From Melastoma dodecandrum (Eukaryota; Streptophyta; Magnoliopsida; Myrtales; Melastomataceae), in contig JARUPY010000539.1 in NCBI GenBank assembly GCA_029817715.1, positions 5,865,501 through 5,929,500 on the forward strand: a DNA stretch of 64,000 nucleotides, read 5' to 3'. Shown piece after piece: positions 1 to 12,200 of this stretch. The stretch's first letter is position 1; each line of letters starts with the position of its first letter. The notes under the pieces are model-generated. The model did no database searches, was not told the DNA's origin, and saw only the letters and a program-made list of their open reading frames with translations. A program made the translations under genes and the position numbers.

Positions 1-200
1 TATCATACCATTCGTAGCAAGATAACATTGCAAACGAAATTCCAGATGGAACCGTCTACGTAAAACGTGTTGATACCCATGAATCGCAGCGAAAGTAATT
101 AAAAAAAAAACCAACTGAGCCTATGTTTTGTTTCCTTCTGTAGACTCGCTGAGACAGTTAACATTGGTAAGTGTTGATTGACATAAAAGAATTTGACTAC

Positions 201-369
201 CTTGGCAAAATTCCAAGGATCCCAGTAACCCTGAGGCATGTCGTGATCTTCTCTCCACTTTTCGGCCACAGAGATCCAACTAACGAATGCTTCTTCCCAG
301 TCATATCCATGTTCACCCATATAATATAGGAAGCGAGCACACCCATCGAAAGCACCAGCATCCGCACAT
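201..369 (-). CDS. possible coding exon of an unrecognised gene
   Basis: An open stretch on the minus strand with protein-like composition, rich in Trp, Tyr and Glu (for example GYDWEEAFVSW and GYWDPWNFAK). It is bounded by a plausible acceptor (TTGCAG ending at 370) and a donor (AAG followed by GTAGTC from 200). I could not find convincing partner exons on either side: the lower side runs off the window and the upper side shows nothing coding. I do not recognise the family. It may be an internal exon of a gene mostly outside the window, a gene relic, or chance. No function is proposed. Confidence 0.3.
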
Positions 370-2316
370 CTGCAATCCCCTCTCGTGGTTCCCGTTAATC
401 TACAGTATCGAAACCAGAATGGCAGTTCTTGACAAGGATAAGGAAAAAGTAAGCGAAACTAATGTTCAAGCAGATGTCACCATAGCAGATGTCACATGTG
501 CCAAACTTCACTGTCTTCCTAGGCCGCTATTTCTTAGACGGTTTTACTCATTTTCCTTTTCTATTCCGAAATACATGCCGAGAAACAATGCTTGGGGGGG
601 CCTCGACCTTTTTCTCTTGTTCTTCTCTTTATCAAGTTATTTGGCACGTTTTCTGTTGATGCCGTAGTCGTCGTCTTCGTCCAGCGAAAGTCATTGGAAG
701 ATCATTGTGTGTGGTTGTGTGTGTGAGGAGTGGCGGCAGGCATTTGACCTCCTACAAAACCTGGGGTTTATTACGGGAAGGCGCTTTAAAAAGGAAACGT
801 CAAAGCGATAGATATGATGATGTCCCTTTCCTCCCTGGTGGCATCGCAAGCATGTCTGTTAGAGTAGAGGAGGAAGTGGGACGGTGCAGATGTGTTTTTT
901 CCACCAATCCAATCCCATCCACCGATACCACCACCCCCTTCCACTTTGCTCACACGATCCCTTCATTTTAATTGGTTTTCCAATGCGTCGTGTTCCCTGT
1001 CTTTTTGGAATTAACCCCAACTCACTCTCTCGACCCCCACCAGTTATGAATAAATTATTCCTCTCTCTGTTTTTTACGATAAGAGCAACCAGACAGGGCG
1101 ATGCTACGTATCATTCCCACCCCCATCGTTAACAGTTTATGCACGAGCTGGAAACACCCCCCCATCCCTCCCCAACCTAAAAGCTAACTCACCGCGGGAA
1201 GAGAGACGAAAAAACAGATGCCTCGAGAATCCGACAGAGAGAAAAGTAAGTTCCCGATCACAAGTCCTCCAAAAGTTTTGGAAAGAAAAAGTCGCCTTGC
1301 AAAAACGCGTCCGGCTGTTTTGCTTGTAGAAACGTCTGTCCGTCCGTCCGGTCCAACCCAACATTGGAATATAATGTGTGCCAACAGAACATCCCATTTT
1401 GGACATTTTTCTTCTTCTTTTATTTGTAATGTTTTCTACCCACCAACTCTAATAAATGTCGGCCAAACTTCTTCCCTTTCCTTTGCCCCACTTATCGTTT
1501 CCTCTACGACCGTTTCTTCAAGTAGGAGAAAGAAGGAAATAAGAAGAGGAGAATCTGTAAAGCTCAGGAGGGATAGCGCCTTTCCCTTTCTCCCTATCTA
1601 TCCTTTGTTTGTGCGCGTGTGTGTCTGCGTGAACTTCCGATCTTCTATGTACTATTCTCGAGAGGGGATCAACGAAAGAAGAAGAAGGGCGCTATCTATC
1701 CTGGGTTCGATGGATTCTTCGTGCTTTTCTTATCCCAGAAATCTCTGGACTAAAGTCCTACGGTCGGTCGAATTATGATGTGAGCAGTCGTAATACACGC
1801 TAAATTTGAGGCTGTATTATCTTCCTTTGTTTTCTGCATCATTTCGTTTATTGTCTTGTAGCGTCGAACAGGGCCTGTGCTCCTTTTTGGATTCAACACA
1901 AGAAGAAGAAGAAGATTTGGGTTTATCTTTTGGATTATTATTTATTCAGTTTCGTTTTACCAATACCTTTGGTGGTGGTGATGAAGGTTGGGTGGGTGGG
2001 GCTGAGGATCTTATGGGCATTGGCCTTTTGGACTTGGACTGTGCTTTTTGATAGTTCCACAAAATGGGCCTTCAACACATGAGATATAGGAAAGGAATAC
2101 CGATTATATTAATTACCGGTTATGTCATGCAGTGTGTCTGTCGTCTTCTTCCTTTTCCTCATAGTAAGCGAATTGAAGCTCATTCAGAAGGGGGAAGAGG
2201 AAGATGGAAGATGAATCCCAAAATCAGCAGCACGAGGTGGTCCCTTTTCCCCCTATTCTATTCTCCTCCTCCTCCTCCTCCCATCACTCCTTTCCTTTTT
2301 GTTCCTTCCTTTCATC
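370..2316. other. non-coding stretch, no gene seen
   Basis: About 1.9 kb in which the open frames on both strands have low-complexity or frameless composition and no recognisable domain. It holds CT-rich and GAA-rich runs (for example near 1900 and 2260-2340). It could contain upstream parts of the broken SWC6 copy, but I could not recognise any. Confidence 0.5.
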
Positions 2317-2537
2317 AAGAGTTTTTTCCTCCTTTCTCGAAAAGCAGGCCAACCTGGAAGCTCTACCCCTCACGTGCCTTCTTACCTAATGGCGGCCGTC
2401 GGCCCTCCTGGCGCCACTTCTTCACTGTTTGTGGATTCGCCTCCCATTACACCTGTGTCAGGTGCGGCGTCCGTTTCTGTTCCATATGTTGTCAGAACGT
2501 CCACGATGACACCCACTGCTTGAAGTTCGTTGCCTGA
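2317..2537 (+). pseudogene. SWC6/SEF-like HIT zinc-finger protein, frame-broken 3' fragment
   Basis: The C-terminus of the SWR1 chromatin-remodelling subunit SWC6 (SEF in Arabidopsis) is recognisable, but it is spread over three frames. A piece reading EKQANLEALP lies in frame 2, HVPSYLMAAVGPPGA in frame 1, and the HIT-type zinc finger with the terminal CLKFVA in frame 3, ending at the TGA at 2535-2537. The first Cys of the finger's first pair (CxxC in the family) reads Thr. The N-terminal half of the protein is not visible upstream, where the DNA is CT-rich. The family normally deposits H2A.Z as part of SWR1. The frame changes and the lost zinc ligand point to a decayed copy. No poly-A tail marks it as a retrocopy. 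Sequencing errors alone are unlikely to explain both the indels and the lost Cys. Confidence 0.8.
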
Positions 2538-4130
2538 ATCCCCTGCGGCAGGGAAATTCCGGCTCTATCATCTGCCCCGGGATTGGTCTGTGCGCTTCAA
2601 GCTTTTGGAAGGTGGTTAGGATTTAAATACATGTAGAAAGGAGGCCGATTAGGCTTTGTTAGATGAAGTTACTCGATCGAGACAGCTCCAAAGTAATTCT
2701 TCCCATTCAAATTTGATATCATTTTGCTCCAACAGTATCTGCAGCATATGTTATCAAGCTGTTGTGAAGGCTCTATGAATTGCCTGAAGAATCACAGTTT
2801 CAACTGGAAACACGGATCTTCCTGTTGTTGATAACCAGAAGTGATGTTATAGCAGCAGGATGGATGTTGCTGGAGCCACTTTGTTGAACCTTTGGAATCA
2901 TTCCTACTGTATGTCTCGAATGGCCGGCTTTGATGCTTTTATAATCCAAAATACATAATCTTCATCGAATTCTCAAAATCCCCAATTTCCTGCAATGCAA
3001 GTGCAGAACTTCAGATTTAAATAAAGCACACTTTAGGGGACAAAGGGAAGGGAAAGAAAGATATCTTCATAGCATAGCAGAGTTGATTGCATGGGTAGCA
3101 GCTAACCAAATATCAGTTTGCCTTGAACTTCCATCTCGAGCCTCTTACGCTCTCCCATTAATAGCATCTGCGAGCTGGTCTGAGACTATCACCACACTTT
3201 TCATGGCATCTTTGTTTTCCTTTTCTAATAATAAAATAAAAGACCACTTGAAATGAGCACTCGAAATTGCAGTGCCGGAGGAAGAATGGAGAAACACCTG
3301 AACAGCAGAAATTAGGAACCCTGCATTTTCCCCAAGTTGGGGTTATGGTGATGATGGTGGACCAAGTTGAGAGGAGAAGCTTCTAATCCCTGAGTATTGC
3401 CCTGTGATTCATCCATCTCAAACCAACTCCCTAAGCCTGATCGAATAGCAAAAAGAGAAATGAAAAAGAAAAAGGATGCATTACGAACAAAGAAATCAGG
3501 GAAACATGATCAATCTATACCCTGGCTTAGGACACACAGAATATCGTCACACTTGTCCGCGGCAACAGCCCAAAGACCCCCTTTTTTACCAGATAAAAAG
3601 GCAAAAATCAGCACGAGCAACCTGTTCATACTGTTTTCTCGGAAAAAAGAATGCAACAAACCCAATATATTAGCAGGATAAGAACACGGGAAAAGATATA
3701 TGAAGCGCAGCAGTGCTCATCTGCTCTTTCTGTGATTATTTGAATTGTTGTTATTGGAACGTCCTATCCTAAATGAAATACCACAGTTCCCCGTATGAAC
3801 ATTAGTCATCTCCTCGATTTTGATGTCCGAATGTCTGTATAGCAGGAGTGAACGGTACCAGAAATTATCGCAAGGTGGAGGTTGAAAAGCGACAATCTTA
3901 ATGAATGTGCTTCCTGGTTGAAATACTTTCTTCACTTGAGCAAACCAGGGATTCGATGTCAATCAATGACTACTAACTGGAACATACCCTGTCCCTGAAA
4001 GAGGGCCATGAGTAAAGGAGGGAAGAGATGCCGACTTCTTAAGGTAAGAACCGATCGTCACACTTGTATATGAATAGATGTCACGTAGTATGCACGAGGG
4101 CGTAGCACAACAATCTGAAATGGCATATGT
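2538..4130. other. intergenic, nothing recognised
   Basis: About 1.6 kb without a supportable gene. The open frames at 3397-3681 and 3717-3962 have no family resemblance. The last 150-200 bases before 4131 are probably the 3' UTR of the OVATE gene. Confidence 0.5.
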
Positions 4131-5075
4131 TTACAGCATCAGGACTGATATTTTGGTACGGATCTCCTCGAAAGCCCCAATGATATCCGAGTGAGTGTCC
4201 GTCGAGTTGAGGGAGAGGTACCCAGCCAGGAGATCTTCTAAATCCTTATGCGTTCGGAATTTGTTCTTCGAAATCATTTCAGACATCGATTCCCTGAAGT
4301 CCCTCCTTGGATTGTAAGAAGACTTCACCATCGCAAGGCTTTCGCCTATGTTCTTGTTTGCGAATCTCACCCTCACACGAGAGGTAGTTGGCAATGTGGA
4401 TGAAGATCTTCTCCAAATTCGTGCCCGAGACTTCTTTGTCTTGTCAATCACGGGAGTGTTCTGCCAAAGCTTTACACCTTTGTTCCCACGTGACGAGGTC
4501 CGACCATCCATATGCTCAATCTCGCAAGATTCCTCCTTATCTGCGATATTGGCTTCTGGAGCCATAATACGGGTGGAGTGCAGTTCGTCAAGTTCAATGA
4601 TGAGATGCGTGGTGGAAGAATAGATTTTTTCATGGAGAAGGTTGGAGTGGGGGGAAGAAGAGAACGATGAATACGGTACACCTCCATTGTCCATATATTC
4701 TATCTCGACAGAATAACGGCCGCTGTCCATTTCTGCTGGAGTAAGATCAGCATTGTTAGTGCTTGCCTCTGTTCCAGTGATGGGAGGGATGAGTCCAGGT
4801 GCAGCACTGGAATGGTGACCCTGGTTTGAGGATGAGGCTACTCTTCGTCTGAGGGAGGTGGAAGCTCTATGAACAGATCTCCTCCTTCCCGATCTGCCTC
4901 CATAAGATCTCCTTCGCCAATCGAAGTTTTGGGTCACGAGTATGGGTCCGTTGGAGTGACGACGATGGAGCGAAGAGGAGGAGGGATCATGCTTCCTCCT
5001 GCTGCTCACGAGCTTGAACCGACGAAACCATGTGTTGGGCATCATATCAGCTAACCTGAACCGGCACCTGCTCAT
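4131..5075 (-). CDS. OVATE family protein (transcriptional repressor)
   Basis: A single-exon gene of 314 residues. The C-terminal 65-70 residues form an OVATE domain (DUF623), with the family pattern of SSYNPRRDFRESM followed by an LLAGYLSLN stretch and a helix. The N-terminus (FRLADMMPNTWFRRFK) matches the conserved DNA-binding-like N-terminus of OFP1-type members. The middle is Ser/Arg-rich and low in complexity. I chose the Met at 5075 because MSRCRFRLADMMP aligns with the usual start; an in-frame Met seven codons upstream (5096) is possible. OVATE proteins are plant-specific nuclear repressors that act with TALE homeodomain proteins and TONNEAU1-recruiting proteins to shape organs. The lack of introns is normal for the family. 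Confidence 0.9.
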   Translation of the reverse strand: MSRCRFRLADMMPNTWFRRFKLVSSRRKHDPSSSSLHRRHSNGPILVTQNFDWRRRSYGGRSGRRRSVHRASTSLRRRVASSSNQGHHSSAAPGLIPPITGTEASTNNADLTPAEMDSGRYSVEIEYMDNGGVPYSSFSSSPHSNLLHEKIYSSTTHLIIELDELHSTRIMAPEANIADKEESCEIEHMDGRTSSRGNKGVKLWQNTPVIDKTKKSRARIWRRSSSTLPTTSRVRVRFANKNIGESLAMVKSSYNPRRDFRESMSEMISKNKFRTHKDLEDLLAGYLSLNSTDTHSDIIGAFEEIRTKISVLML

Positions 5076-5862
5076 GATGTCCCGTGTTAGGCTCACTCAC
5101 TCTAAGGAATGGATCTAACCACCCTTATTATTTCCTCGTGCTCTCGTCAAGATGAAAGAAAGGATGGAAGTAAAGATGAAAGCCGGATTGCAGTGCAAGG
5201 CGCTGTGAGCTTCTTTGCTCTCCCACCAAATTCTTCTTACTTGAGTCAAGGGCTGATAATTGCAATCTTTTCATGTGTTCTTCATGGAACACAATGATAC
5301 GAAACATCACTTCTTTTAATAAGTACAAAACAGCGACATTATTCACAAAGCAAAGCGTGCTGCTATCTCAGTCATTTGATTACTATGCATCTCCACGAAC
5401 CAAATATATTGAATTTTATCAAATTATTCTACTAAATATTATATTCCATTGACTCGAATTAGCTAAACTTAGTCTCGTAGTGTGATTTTTCTTCGTTTGC
5501 TATTAAATTTATAATATTGTACTGTAGTTGAATATATACACATTCGTGAGTTACAATCACTTTTTTTAATTATATAAAATAGTATATTTTTCTTAATTTT
5601 GTGAAAGAATTTTGTTATGATAAATCATAATTGTTAGATTAACCATTATTTATATCATTAATAAATTAATAACCAGGTCTAAATAAAGTCGTGAATTATG
5701 AGACCAGAATGGTATTTAGGCCCAAGAACGCAAGGCCCAATGAAATCCTTTTTGATTTCCTAAACGGGGAAGATCTCTTTTTAAAGATAAAAAATAGAGA
5801 TCAGGGGAGGAGGGCGACTGGGGGGCGGGAGAGGCGAAGGGAAAGTTGGGGATCGGCGTAAA
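5076..5862. other. intergenic spacer between divergent genes
   Basis: AT-rich from about 5400 to 5700. It must contain the promoters of the OVATE gene (-) and the oxygenase gene (+). No TATA box is clear enough to call. Confidence 0.5.
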
Positions 5863-8711
5863 ATGGAGGTGCCGGTGGTCGATCTGTCAAAGTACTTGGG
5901 ATCCGCCGGTGATCGGGAACTAGAGGAAGAGGTGGGGGAGCAGTGCAGGGAGGTTAGCCGGATACTGAGCGAGACCGGGGCGTTGGTGGTGAAGGATCCC
6001 AGATGCTCTGCTCAGGACAACGATCGATTCATCGACATGATGGAGAAGTACTTTGAGTGCTCTGATGAGTTCAAGAGAGGCCAGGAGAGGCCTCACCTCC
6101 ATTACCAGGTCATACATAACATAAATACATTGAGAGAGAGAGAGAGTTAGAGAGATCTGTCTCCCTCCCAAGTAGTGTTGTTCTATTTTTTTTTTTTTGG
6201 TGCTGAACTGAGTAAGATAAATCATCTTCTTGGTTAGGTTGGTGTAACTCCTGAAGGAGTCGAGGTTCCCCGCAGTCTGGTCGATGAGGATATGCAAGAC
6301 AAGTTCAGGACATTGCCCGAGGATCTCCGTCCTGTGAGGCCGTCTGGACCTGATCGCAAGTGGCGTTACATGTGGAGAGTAGGTCCTCGCCCAGCCAACA
6401 CCCGATTCCAGGAACTCAATTCAGCGCCCGTAATACCTGATGGTTTTCCCGAGTGGAAGGACACCATGGATTTTTGGGGCCATAAAATGATATCTGCAGT
6501 TGAGGTGGACTTTAAAATATTAGCCGGCTGGTAGTTAGACCATTGCATATGTCTGAGATCAAATTTATCTAATTTGTTTATTTCCTTTGTTCCATCCCAT
6601 CCAGGCTGTTGCCGAAATGGCAGCCATTGGATTTGGGTTACCCAAGGATGCATTCACTAAATTGATGAAGCAGGTGATACTCACCGCGGCTTATACCTTT
6701 TCTTTTAAACCTGAAGCTTGATGCTTATTATCTCAATCTGTTAAAATATTGTGATGCCAAAAAGAAGGGAAATCAATATAGTCAAACTTCTGTGTAATTT
6801 TTCCTTATCCCGTTTTAGCTGGCCTGTTTCTGACATAGTCAGGGGACTGTTGGGGGATGCGTCCTATTGTTCTCACGTGGTTGTGTAAGTAGGACGTGGA
6901 ACTTCTTGGTTTATTTTCTGTTGAATCGTATGCTCCAAGTTAAAAGATGGTTCATTTGGAGAAAATTTTTCCCAAAAATATGACGGTTCATGATTTATAT
7001 TCTTGGCATGATTCCCATTCTTCCATAGAAATTGGTGAGAGTAAGTAAACTGGAGTTTGACTGGAGACATGTTTATTCCTAACCATGCCATAAAGTTACT
7101 AAAGAGTGACCGCATCTTTTTTACGGAAGAACGCTCTTTCTATTTCACCACGTGTGGGGTCAAATGGACATGACATTGAAGTATTTTTACCAAGTTGGAT
7201 GTTCCTGATGTGTTCTGTTTTGTCCATTTGTCAGCTATTACAGTTTAACTAAATGATGAAACGAACAATGCGATCGAGTTCGATGACTATTTGTATGGCG
7301 AGGGCTAAGAGTTTTTCTTTCTCAGGGACCACATCTTCTTGCTCCTACGGGGAGTGACCTCCGCCGATATGGCCAGGAGGGCACGGTGTTTGCAGGGTAT
7401 CATTACGACCTTAATTTCCTTACAATACATGGCAGAAGTAGATTCCCCGGTTTAAACATCTGGTTGAGAAACGGGCAAAAGGTTGAGGTCAAAGTTCCTG
7501 TTGGATGTCTCCTGATTCAGGCAGGAAAACAGGTAATTGAAAATCTGCAAGTTCTTTTGCTTGCGGAAGATGGAATTTGCATGTATTTTGTCTTGCTTGA
7601 TTATTCACAATATCACACCGATTCCTGATATGACTGTTGGATCAGATTTCATGAATGTTGATCAGCTTATCTAAGATATCCATCCTTTTCATACAGTTAC
7701 TTTCTATTTACAATCATTAGCTTCCTGAAATCAATGATGATGCCATCATCATTTAAAGATGGTTCCCATCCCACATACTGGACAATCACTGGGGCCAAAG
7801 TGTTTGCAAAGCGAGGATTATTCTGATAGATAGAATCAGAAAGCGTTTTGTCGCTTTTTTACTTTTAACATATGCTGCATATGGGCAGGCTTCTTTGAAG
7901 TTTATTAATTGTCTACAGACTGCAGGTGTTATATATATTATTTTACCGCGATCTCTTTCTCTGATTTTTAAACTCTAGTAATGTGGAGGTTACTCAGGAA
8001 AAGAGAAAACTTCGAGTAGGGTTTTCCTTGTTTGTAGTTTGACAATGTTTTGGAGTAATCTTTGCTTGGAAATGCTGATTGTAATGCTTCCAGGGACTGT
8101 TACAAGTGTGCGCGCGCTTCAAGCCAGGGATTTATGTTACTAATAAATAGCTTTCGGTGGTTGGGATGTGGACAAATAAAAACAAAAATTATGACATCGA
8201 ACAGTAAAATGTAGAAAAGAAAAAAAAAGGAAAGGGTGGGGAGTAGCGGTGTATTTGCTTCTAGATAACGTTTTGTGCTTGCTATCTATCTGTGGCATCT
8301 CGAGTTATTTCGAATTGCTTTTTGACGTGTAGATAGAGTGGTTGACAGCGGGAGAGTGCACAGCTGGAATGCATGAGGTGATTGTAACTAGGAGGACAAT
8401 AGATGCTATGAACATTGCATCAGAGCATAATCGAAGCCTGTGGAGAGTTTCTTCAACGGTGAGTTAAGATGGCGTCAATTCTTTCCCGGCCTTTGTCTGT
8501 GTTTGGATGAAGAAGGAATTATACTAAGTGCTGTGCTGTTACCCTGGCGTCCCTGCAGTTATTTGCTCACATAGCATCCGATGCTGTACTGAAGCCCTTG
8601 GGCCACTTCCAAGAATCTCCCATTGCCAAGAATTATCCTCCCATCGTTGCTGGGGACTTTGTTGAGCAAGAGCTTGCCATCATAAACCTGAAGGGTAAAA
8701 TAGAGTTGTGA
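5863..8711 (+). CDS. 2-oxoglutarate and Fe(II)-dependent oxygenase
   Basis: Six exons (5863-6108, 6238-6504, 6605-6673, 7326-7532, 8333-8458, 8559-8711), all joined in phase 0, encode 355 residues. The N-terminus (PVVDLSKYLG) is the usual DIOX_N start. The iron site is visible as HYD (His220, Asp222) with a distal His277 in AGMHEV. An Arg-x-Ser pair (Arg301, Ser303) may bind 2-oxoglutarate, though it lies further from the distal His than is usual. The length fits the soluble plant dioxygenase superfamily. The protein belongs to a less studied plant clade rather than the flavonoid, gibberellin or ACC oxidase groups, so no substrate is proposed. Intron 1 contains a short GA repeat at about 6131-6146. 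The end is the TGA at 8709-8711. Confidence 0.92.
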
Positions 8712-9267
8712 CCAGCCTTTTTAACTAATGGCGGCTCTCTCTAACTTAAGACTGGCAGTTCTCTCGAAATTAAAACAAAAATTTTAAGCAAAAATGAACT
8801 TTTGAAATATGAAATTTGTGCTCCAAGGGAACCGATATCTGAGATGGTGTTTTGATTGGAGCACCATTACCCCCCCACTTGAATCAATGTCTTTGATCAG
8901 TTTGCTCTAATTTGTGCTTGTCCATTGAAAATGGGCAGCAGCAAGCCTTCTTAAAACTAACTACCCAGAGGCTTTACTGTTAGTCTGGAACTAGACTTAA
9001 AACTAATTGATTGCAGTCATAACTTATCCAGCGAAAGGCAACATCCCATTGTCAGAAAGAACTCAGCTTTTACAAATCCATGCCGACGCCACAGGATAAC
9101 ATGATCGATCCGTTACTACATTTATTGCCCGCTAGACCACATAAAATGCAAGCATTCCCCCTGCATTTTGGGCAAATAGTGTAAAGGTTGAAAAATAGCC
9201 AATCCAATATATACGCATGTGGGTTTCTCCGAGTTCCTTGGTCACCACCGACGCAGGAGACAACTGG
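8712..9267. other. spacer between convergent genes
   Basis: The 3' flanks of the oxygenase gene (+) and the DUF1664 gene (-) meet here. No other coding potential or repeat was recognised. Confidence 0.6.
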
Positions 9268-12200
9268 TCAGCATCTGGTGGAAGCAGTCCTGCAAAAACC
9301 AAGTCCAATTGAGTGGGTGAAGAATGTTGATTTTCATTATAACAGTGATTAACAGCAAAATAGCCTTCACAATATTCTATATCTACATCTCATTGAAGGC
9401 TGAACTGTTAACGGATGGTCCGACCCAATGGACAAAGCAGAAGATTGGTAGTCCTTTTAGTCGGTACATATATATGCTCCGGCATAAGAAAACCACATTT
9501 CAAACCAACCCCCCAACCCTACACACACCCCAAAAAAACCAATGAGAAGTTCTCTTTAAGGCTGTGTGCTTCGGAAGTGAAAGGAAAACTTACATCCCGA
9601 AGAATCCTCTCTCATCATTTCAAACTTTTATCATTTTCCTTCCTTAGTTTTAGCCCAAATGAGGATTCTAGTTCAGCCACATATAAGGAGAAGCATGCAT
9701 ATTAAACTCAAACCTTGGCAACGTTTTTGGCTTATCATCCAGTCTATCACCTCCATCCTGCACATCTGAAGCAGACCTGCTGCTAGTCAAAGCCAAAGCA
9801 TCTGCAATACCCTGAGAATGAACAACAAATTATCATGTCGCAGTTCATGTCAGTCTAGTGCACAATGTCAACAAAAAAAGTGGGTAACTCAAACTGCACT
9901 GCTGATTTTTTTTTTATTCTGTCTCTGATCAGGCAACCCTGTCTTCTCACTCTTTACACTTAATCACCCAAAAACAAACCATTGGAATTCAACGAGGGAC
10001 CACTCCGTTAGTAACCCATGCAGAGAAACATAGCTTAAAGTCAGCTGCCCATTCCCCAAGGAAATCTTCTGTCCCAATATCATTGCAAATAAATCAATTT
10101 ATTCATCGGTAAATGAAGTTACTATTGGAGAACTACAAGTTATTTCACAATCCAATAAATGGAAGACTATTGGTCTAGTGTCCGCGAATCCAGAACTATA
10201 GCCTTGAAAGAAAAATGATGAAACAGTTACAAATTTATAACATCCTCATAAGAAAATTACAAACTTGCAAGCATTACTATCAAAGCATATTGTTCTTTTG
10301 TCAGAGTGTCAAATTATAACTGTATTAGTTGCCTGAAATAAAGTCAGGAAACGAACAAAAGGAGAGAGGAGATGAAATGAGGACCCTTGAAAGCAAACCT
10401 TAAGGCTCAGGGTCTCAGGAAATGTAAGAAGACCACGAGATGAGCCAGAAATCTTAATTTGCTCCTGCCATAAGGACGGTAATTCAGTAAAAGTTAAAAC
10501 GGCCACAGGATGTTGGCGAAACATAAATTAGCAAACAGATCAATATAGTGAGCTACATTCCTTCTTTTCATTCAGCAAAAAGTGTCAGAGTACCACAAGC
10601 AAGAAATGATAAACCAATCAAAAGATAAACTGCAAGAGTAATTAAATTTAAAGCAACATATTAGGCATTTGAAATAAACTGACAACTTCATTTAAGGAGA
10701 GCAATCAACGGCATATATTAATAGCAAGATTAAAAGAATTCCAAAAAGACAAAACTATAATAATTGTGAGACCTGAAAAATCTTTGGCATTTCTACCCTG
10801 TGTCCTTCTGCCACCTGGCAGAGGTACTTCACACCGTCGAGGGTCCATTGCTGTCCTCAAGAAAACAAAAACATATTTATGAGCAACAAGCAAGTGAACA
10901 GGTCTAGTCCACCGAAAATCAATTACAGATAAAATAGTGATTTCTATCAGTCATCTTCTTGCCTAAGTAACTTTCTGTCAAAATCATCACTATCATATTT
11001 CGACTTACCCAACAATCTCCTTTACTCAAGTTAATGCAATGAATGTGAAAAACTTGGATTTCCAATCAACAACCTCAATATATACATTGATTTAAATTTA
11101 CTTTCTTCAAAAATTAAATTATGACAAAGGGAAAATGAGCAACCCCCTAAATTCATATTACTAGGCAAAGATGGTACAATAAAATTTTTGCATTAGTAAG
11201 GCAGGTTAAGCATCGTCATTCTTCATGTATAACCATTTACAATTGCTGGATACTACACGGAACTGAAGGGAAGTTACCTGTTGAGACACCAAAGAACCCA
11301 TACGCCAGTCCTGCAGATTTCAGAACACAAGCAAAAGAGTTAATATTGCCAATAAGAGAATGTCAACAATGAAAATATATGTATGTGTTACTTTAAGCAG
11401 GAAAAAGGAACTCAATCAGGCCCGGTTCATCATGCTGATGAATCCAAGAACTTAATTAGCTAGACTAAATAAAGATATTTTGAATTGACTAAATAATTAA
11501 TAAAAAAATGGAGCAAATTTTAGTGTTGTTCAAAGCTCACCATGCCAGAAACCATTTTCTGCAGTTCGTCCAGCTCATAGCCGAGGCCATCAAGATTAGA
11601 TTTAACAGAAGAAACCTGCACAAGATGGAGGAGCGATGAATCTCCTAACTGTAACTTGGAGACATTCAAGAAGCATTAAACTCCCCAAACAAAGCCTCCA
11701 AAAATAATAAATGTGTGACAAGCACATATTGTTTTCTGCTATACAGAAGAATGGTAAAACAGCCAAGATGGTGGACAAAAAAAATCAGGGACCAAGCAGA
11801 GGAGTCGATGGCTATGCTTCAAAGAAGCAACAAGCCAGAGCCAAGAAGTTGACCTCACCTCGGACATCAAAATCAGGAAGGCATCTGAGTATATGGATGA
11901 CTGGCATGTTACTTAAGCAGTAGCAGGAGAAGGGGATCTTATAGATGCTCGGAAATTTAGATTTATGGGGAAGAAATTTAGGAACCTTAGCCAAAAAACT
12001 TAGATACTGCGTATAAGCAATTCAAGCAGATATTTGAACTGTTTTGGCTCTCATTTCTATTACCACCACTTCTCATAGCATGCCCATCCTAGTTGCCCGT
12101 CAAAGCAAAGACTTTTCAGTATAGTTGCCAAAAGGAACCCTCTTGCATAGATTGATGGGACCATGGAAGCCAGGCAATGTTGTCTCGATTGAAAAGGGAA

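Noticed and set aside
127..175. Plus-strand TTCTGTAG / GTAAGT pair suggesting a 23-nt microexon
   Set aside because: There are no partner exons and the pair is expected by chance at this sequence length.
1218..1778. 186-codon open frame on the plus strand
   Set aside because: Composition is Ser/Arg-rich without domain character, with no conserved block and no splice partners.
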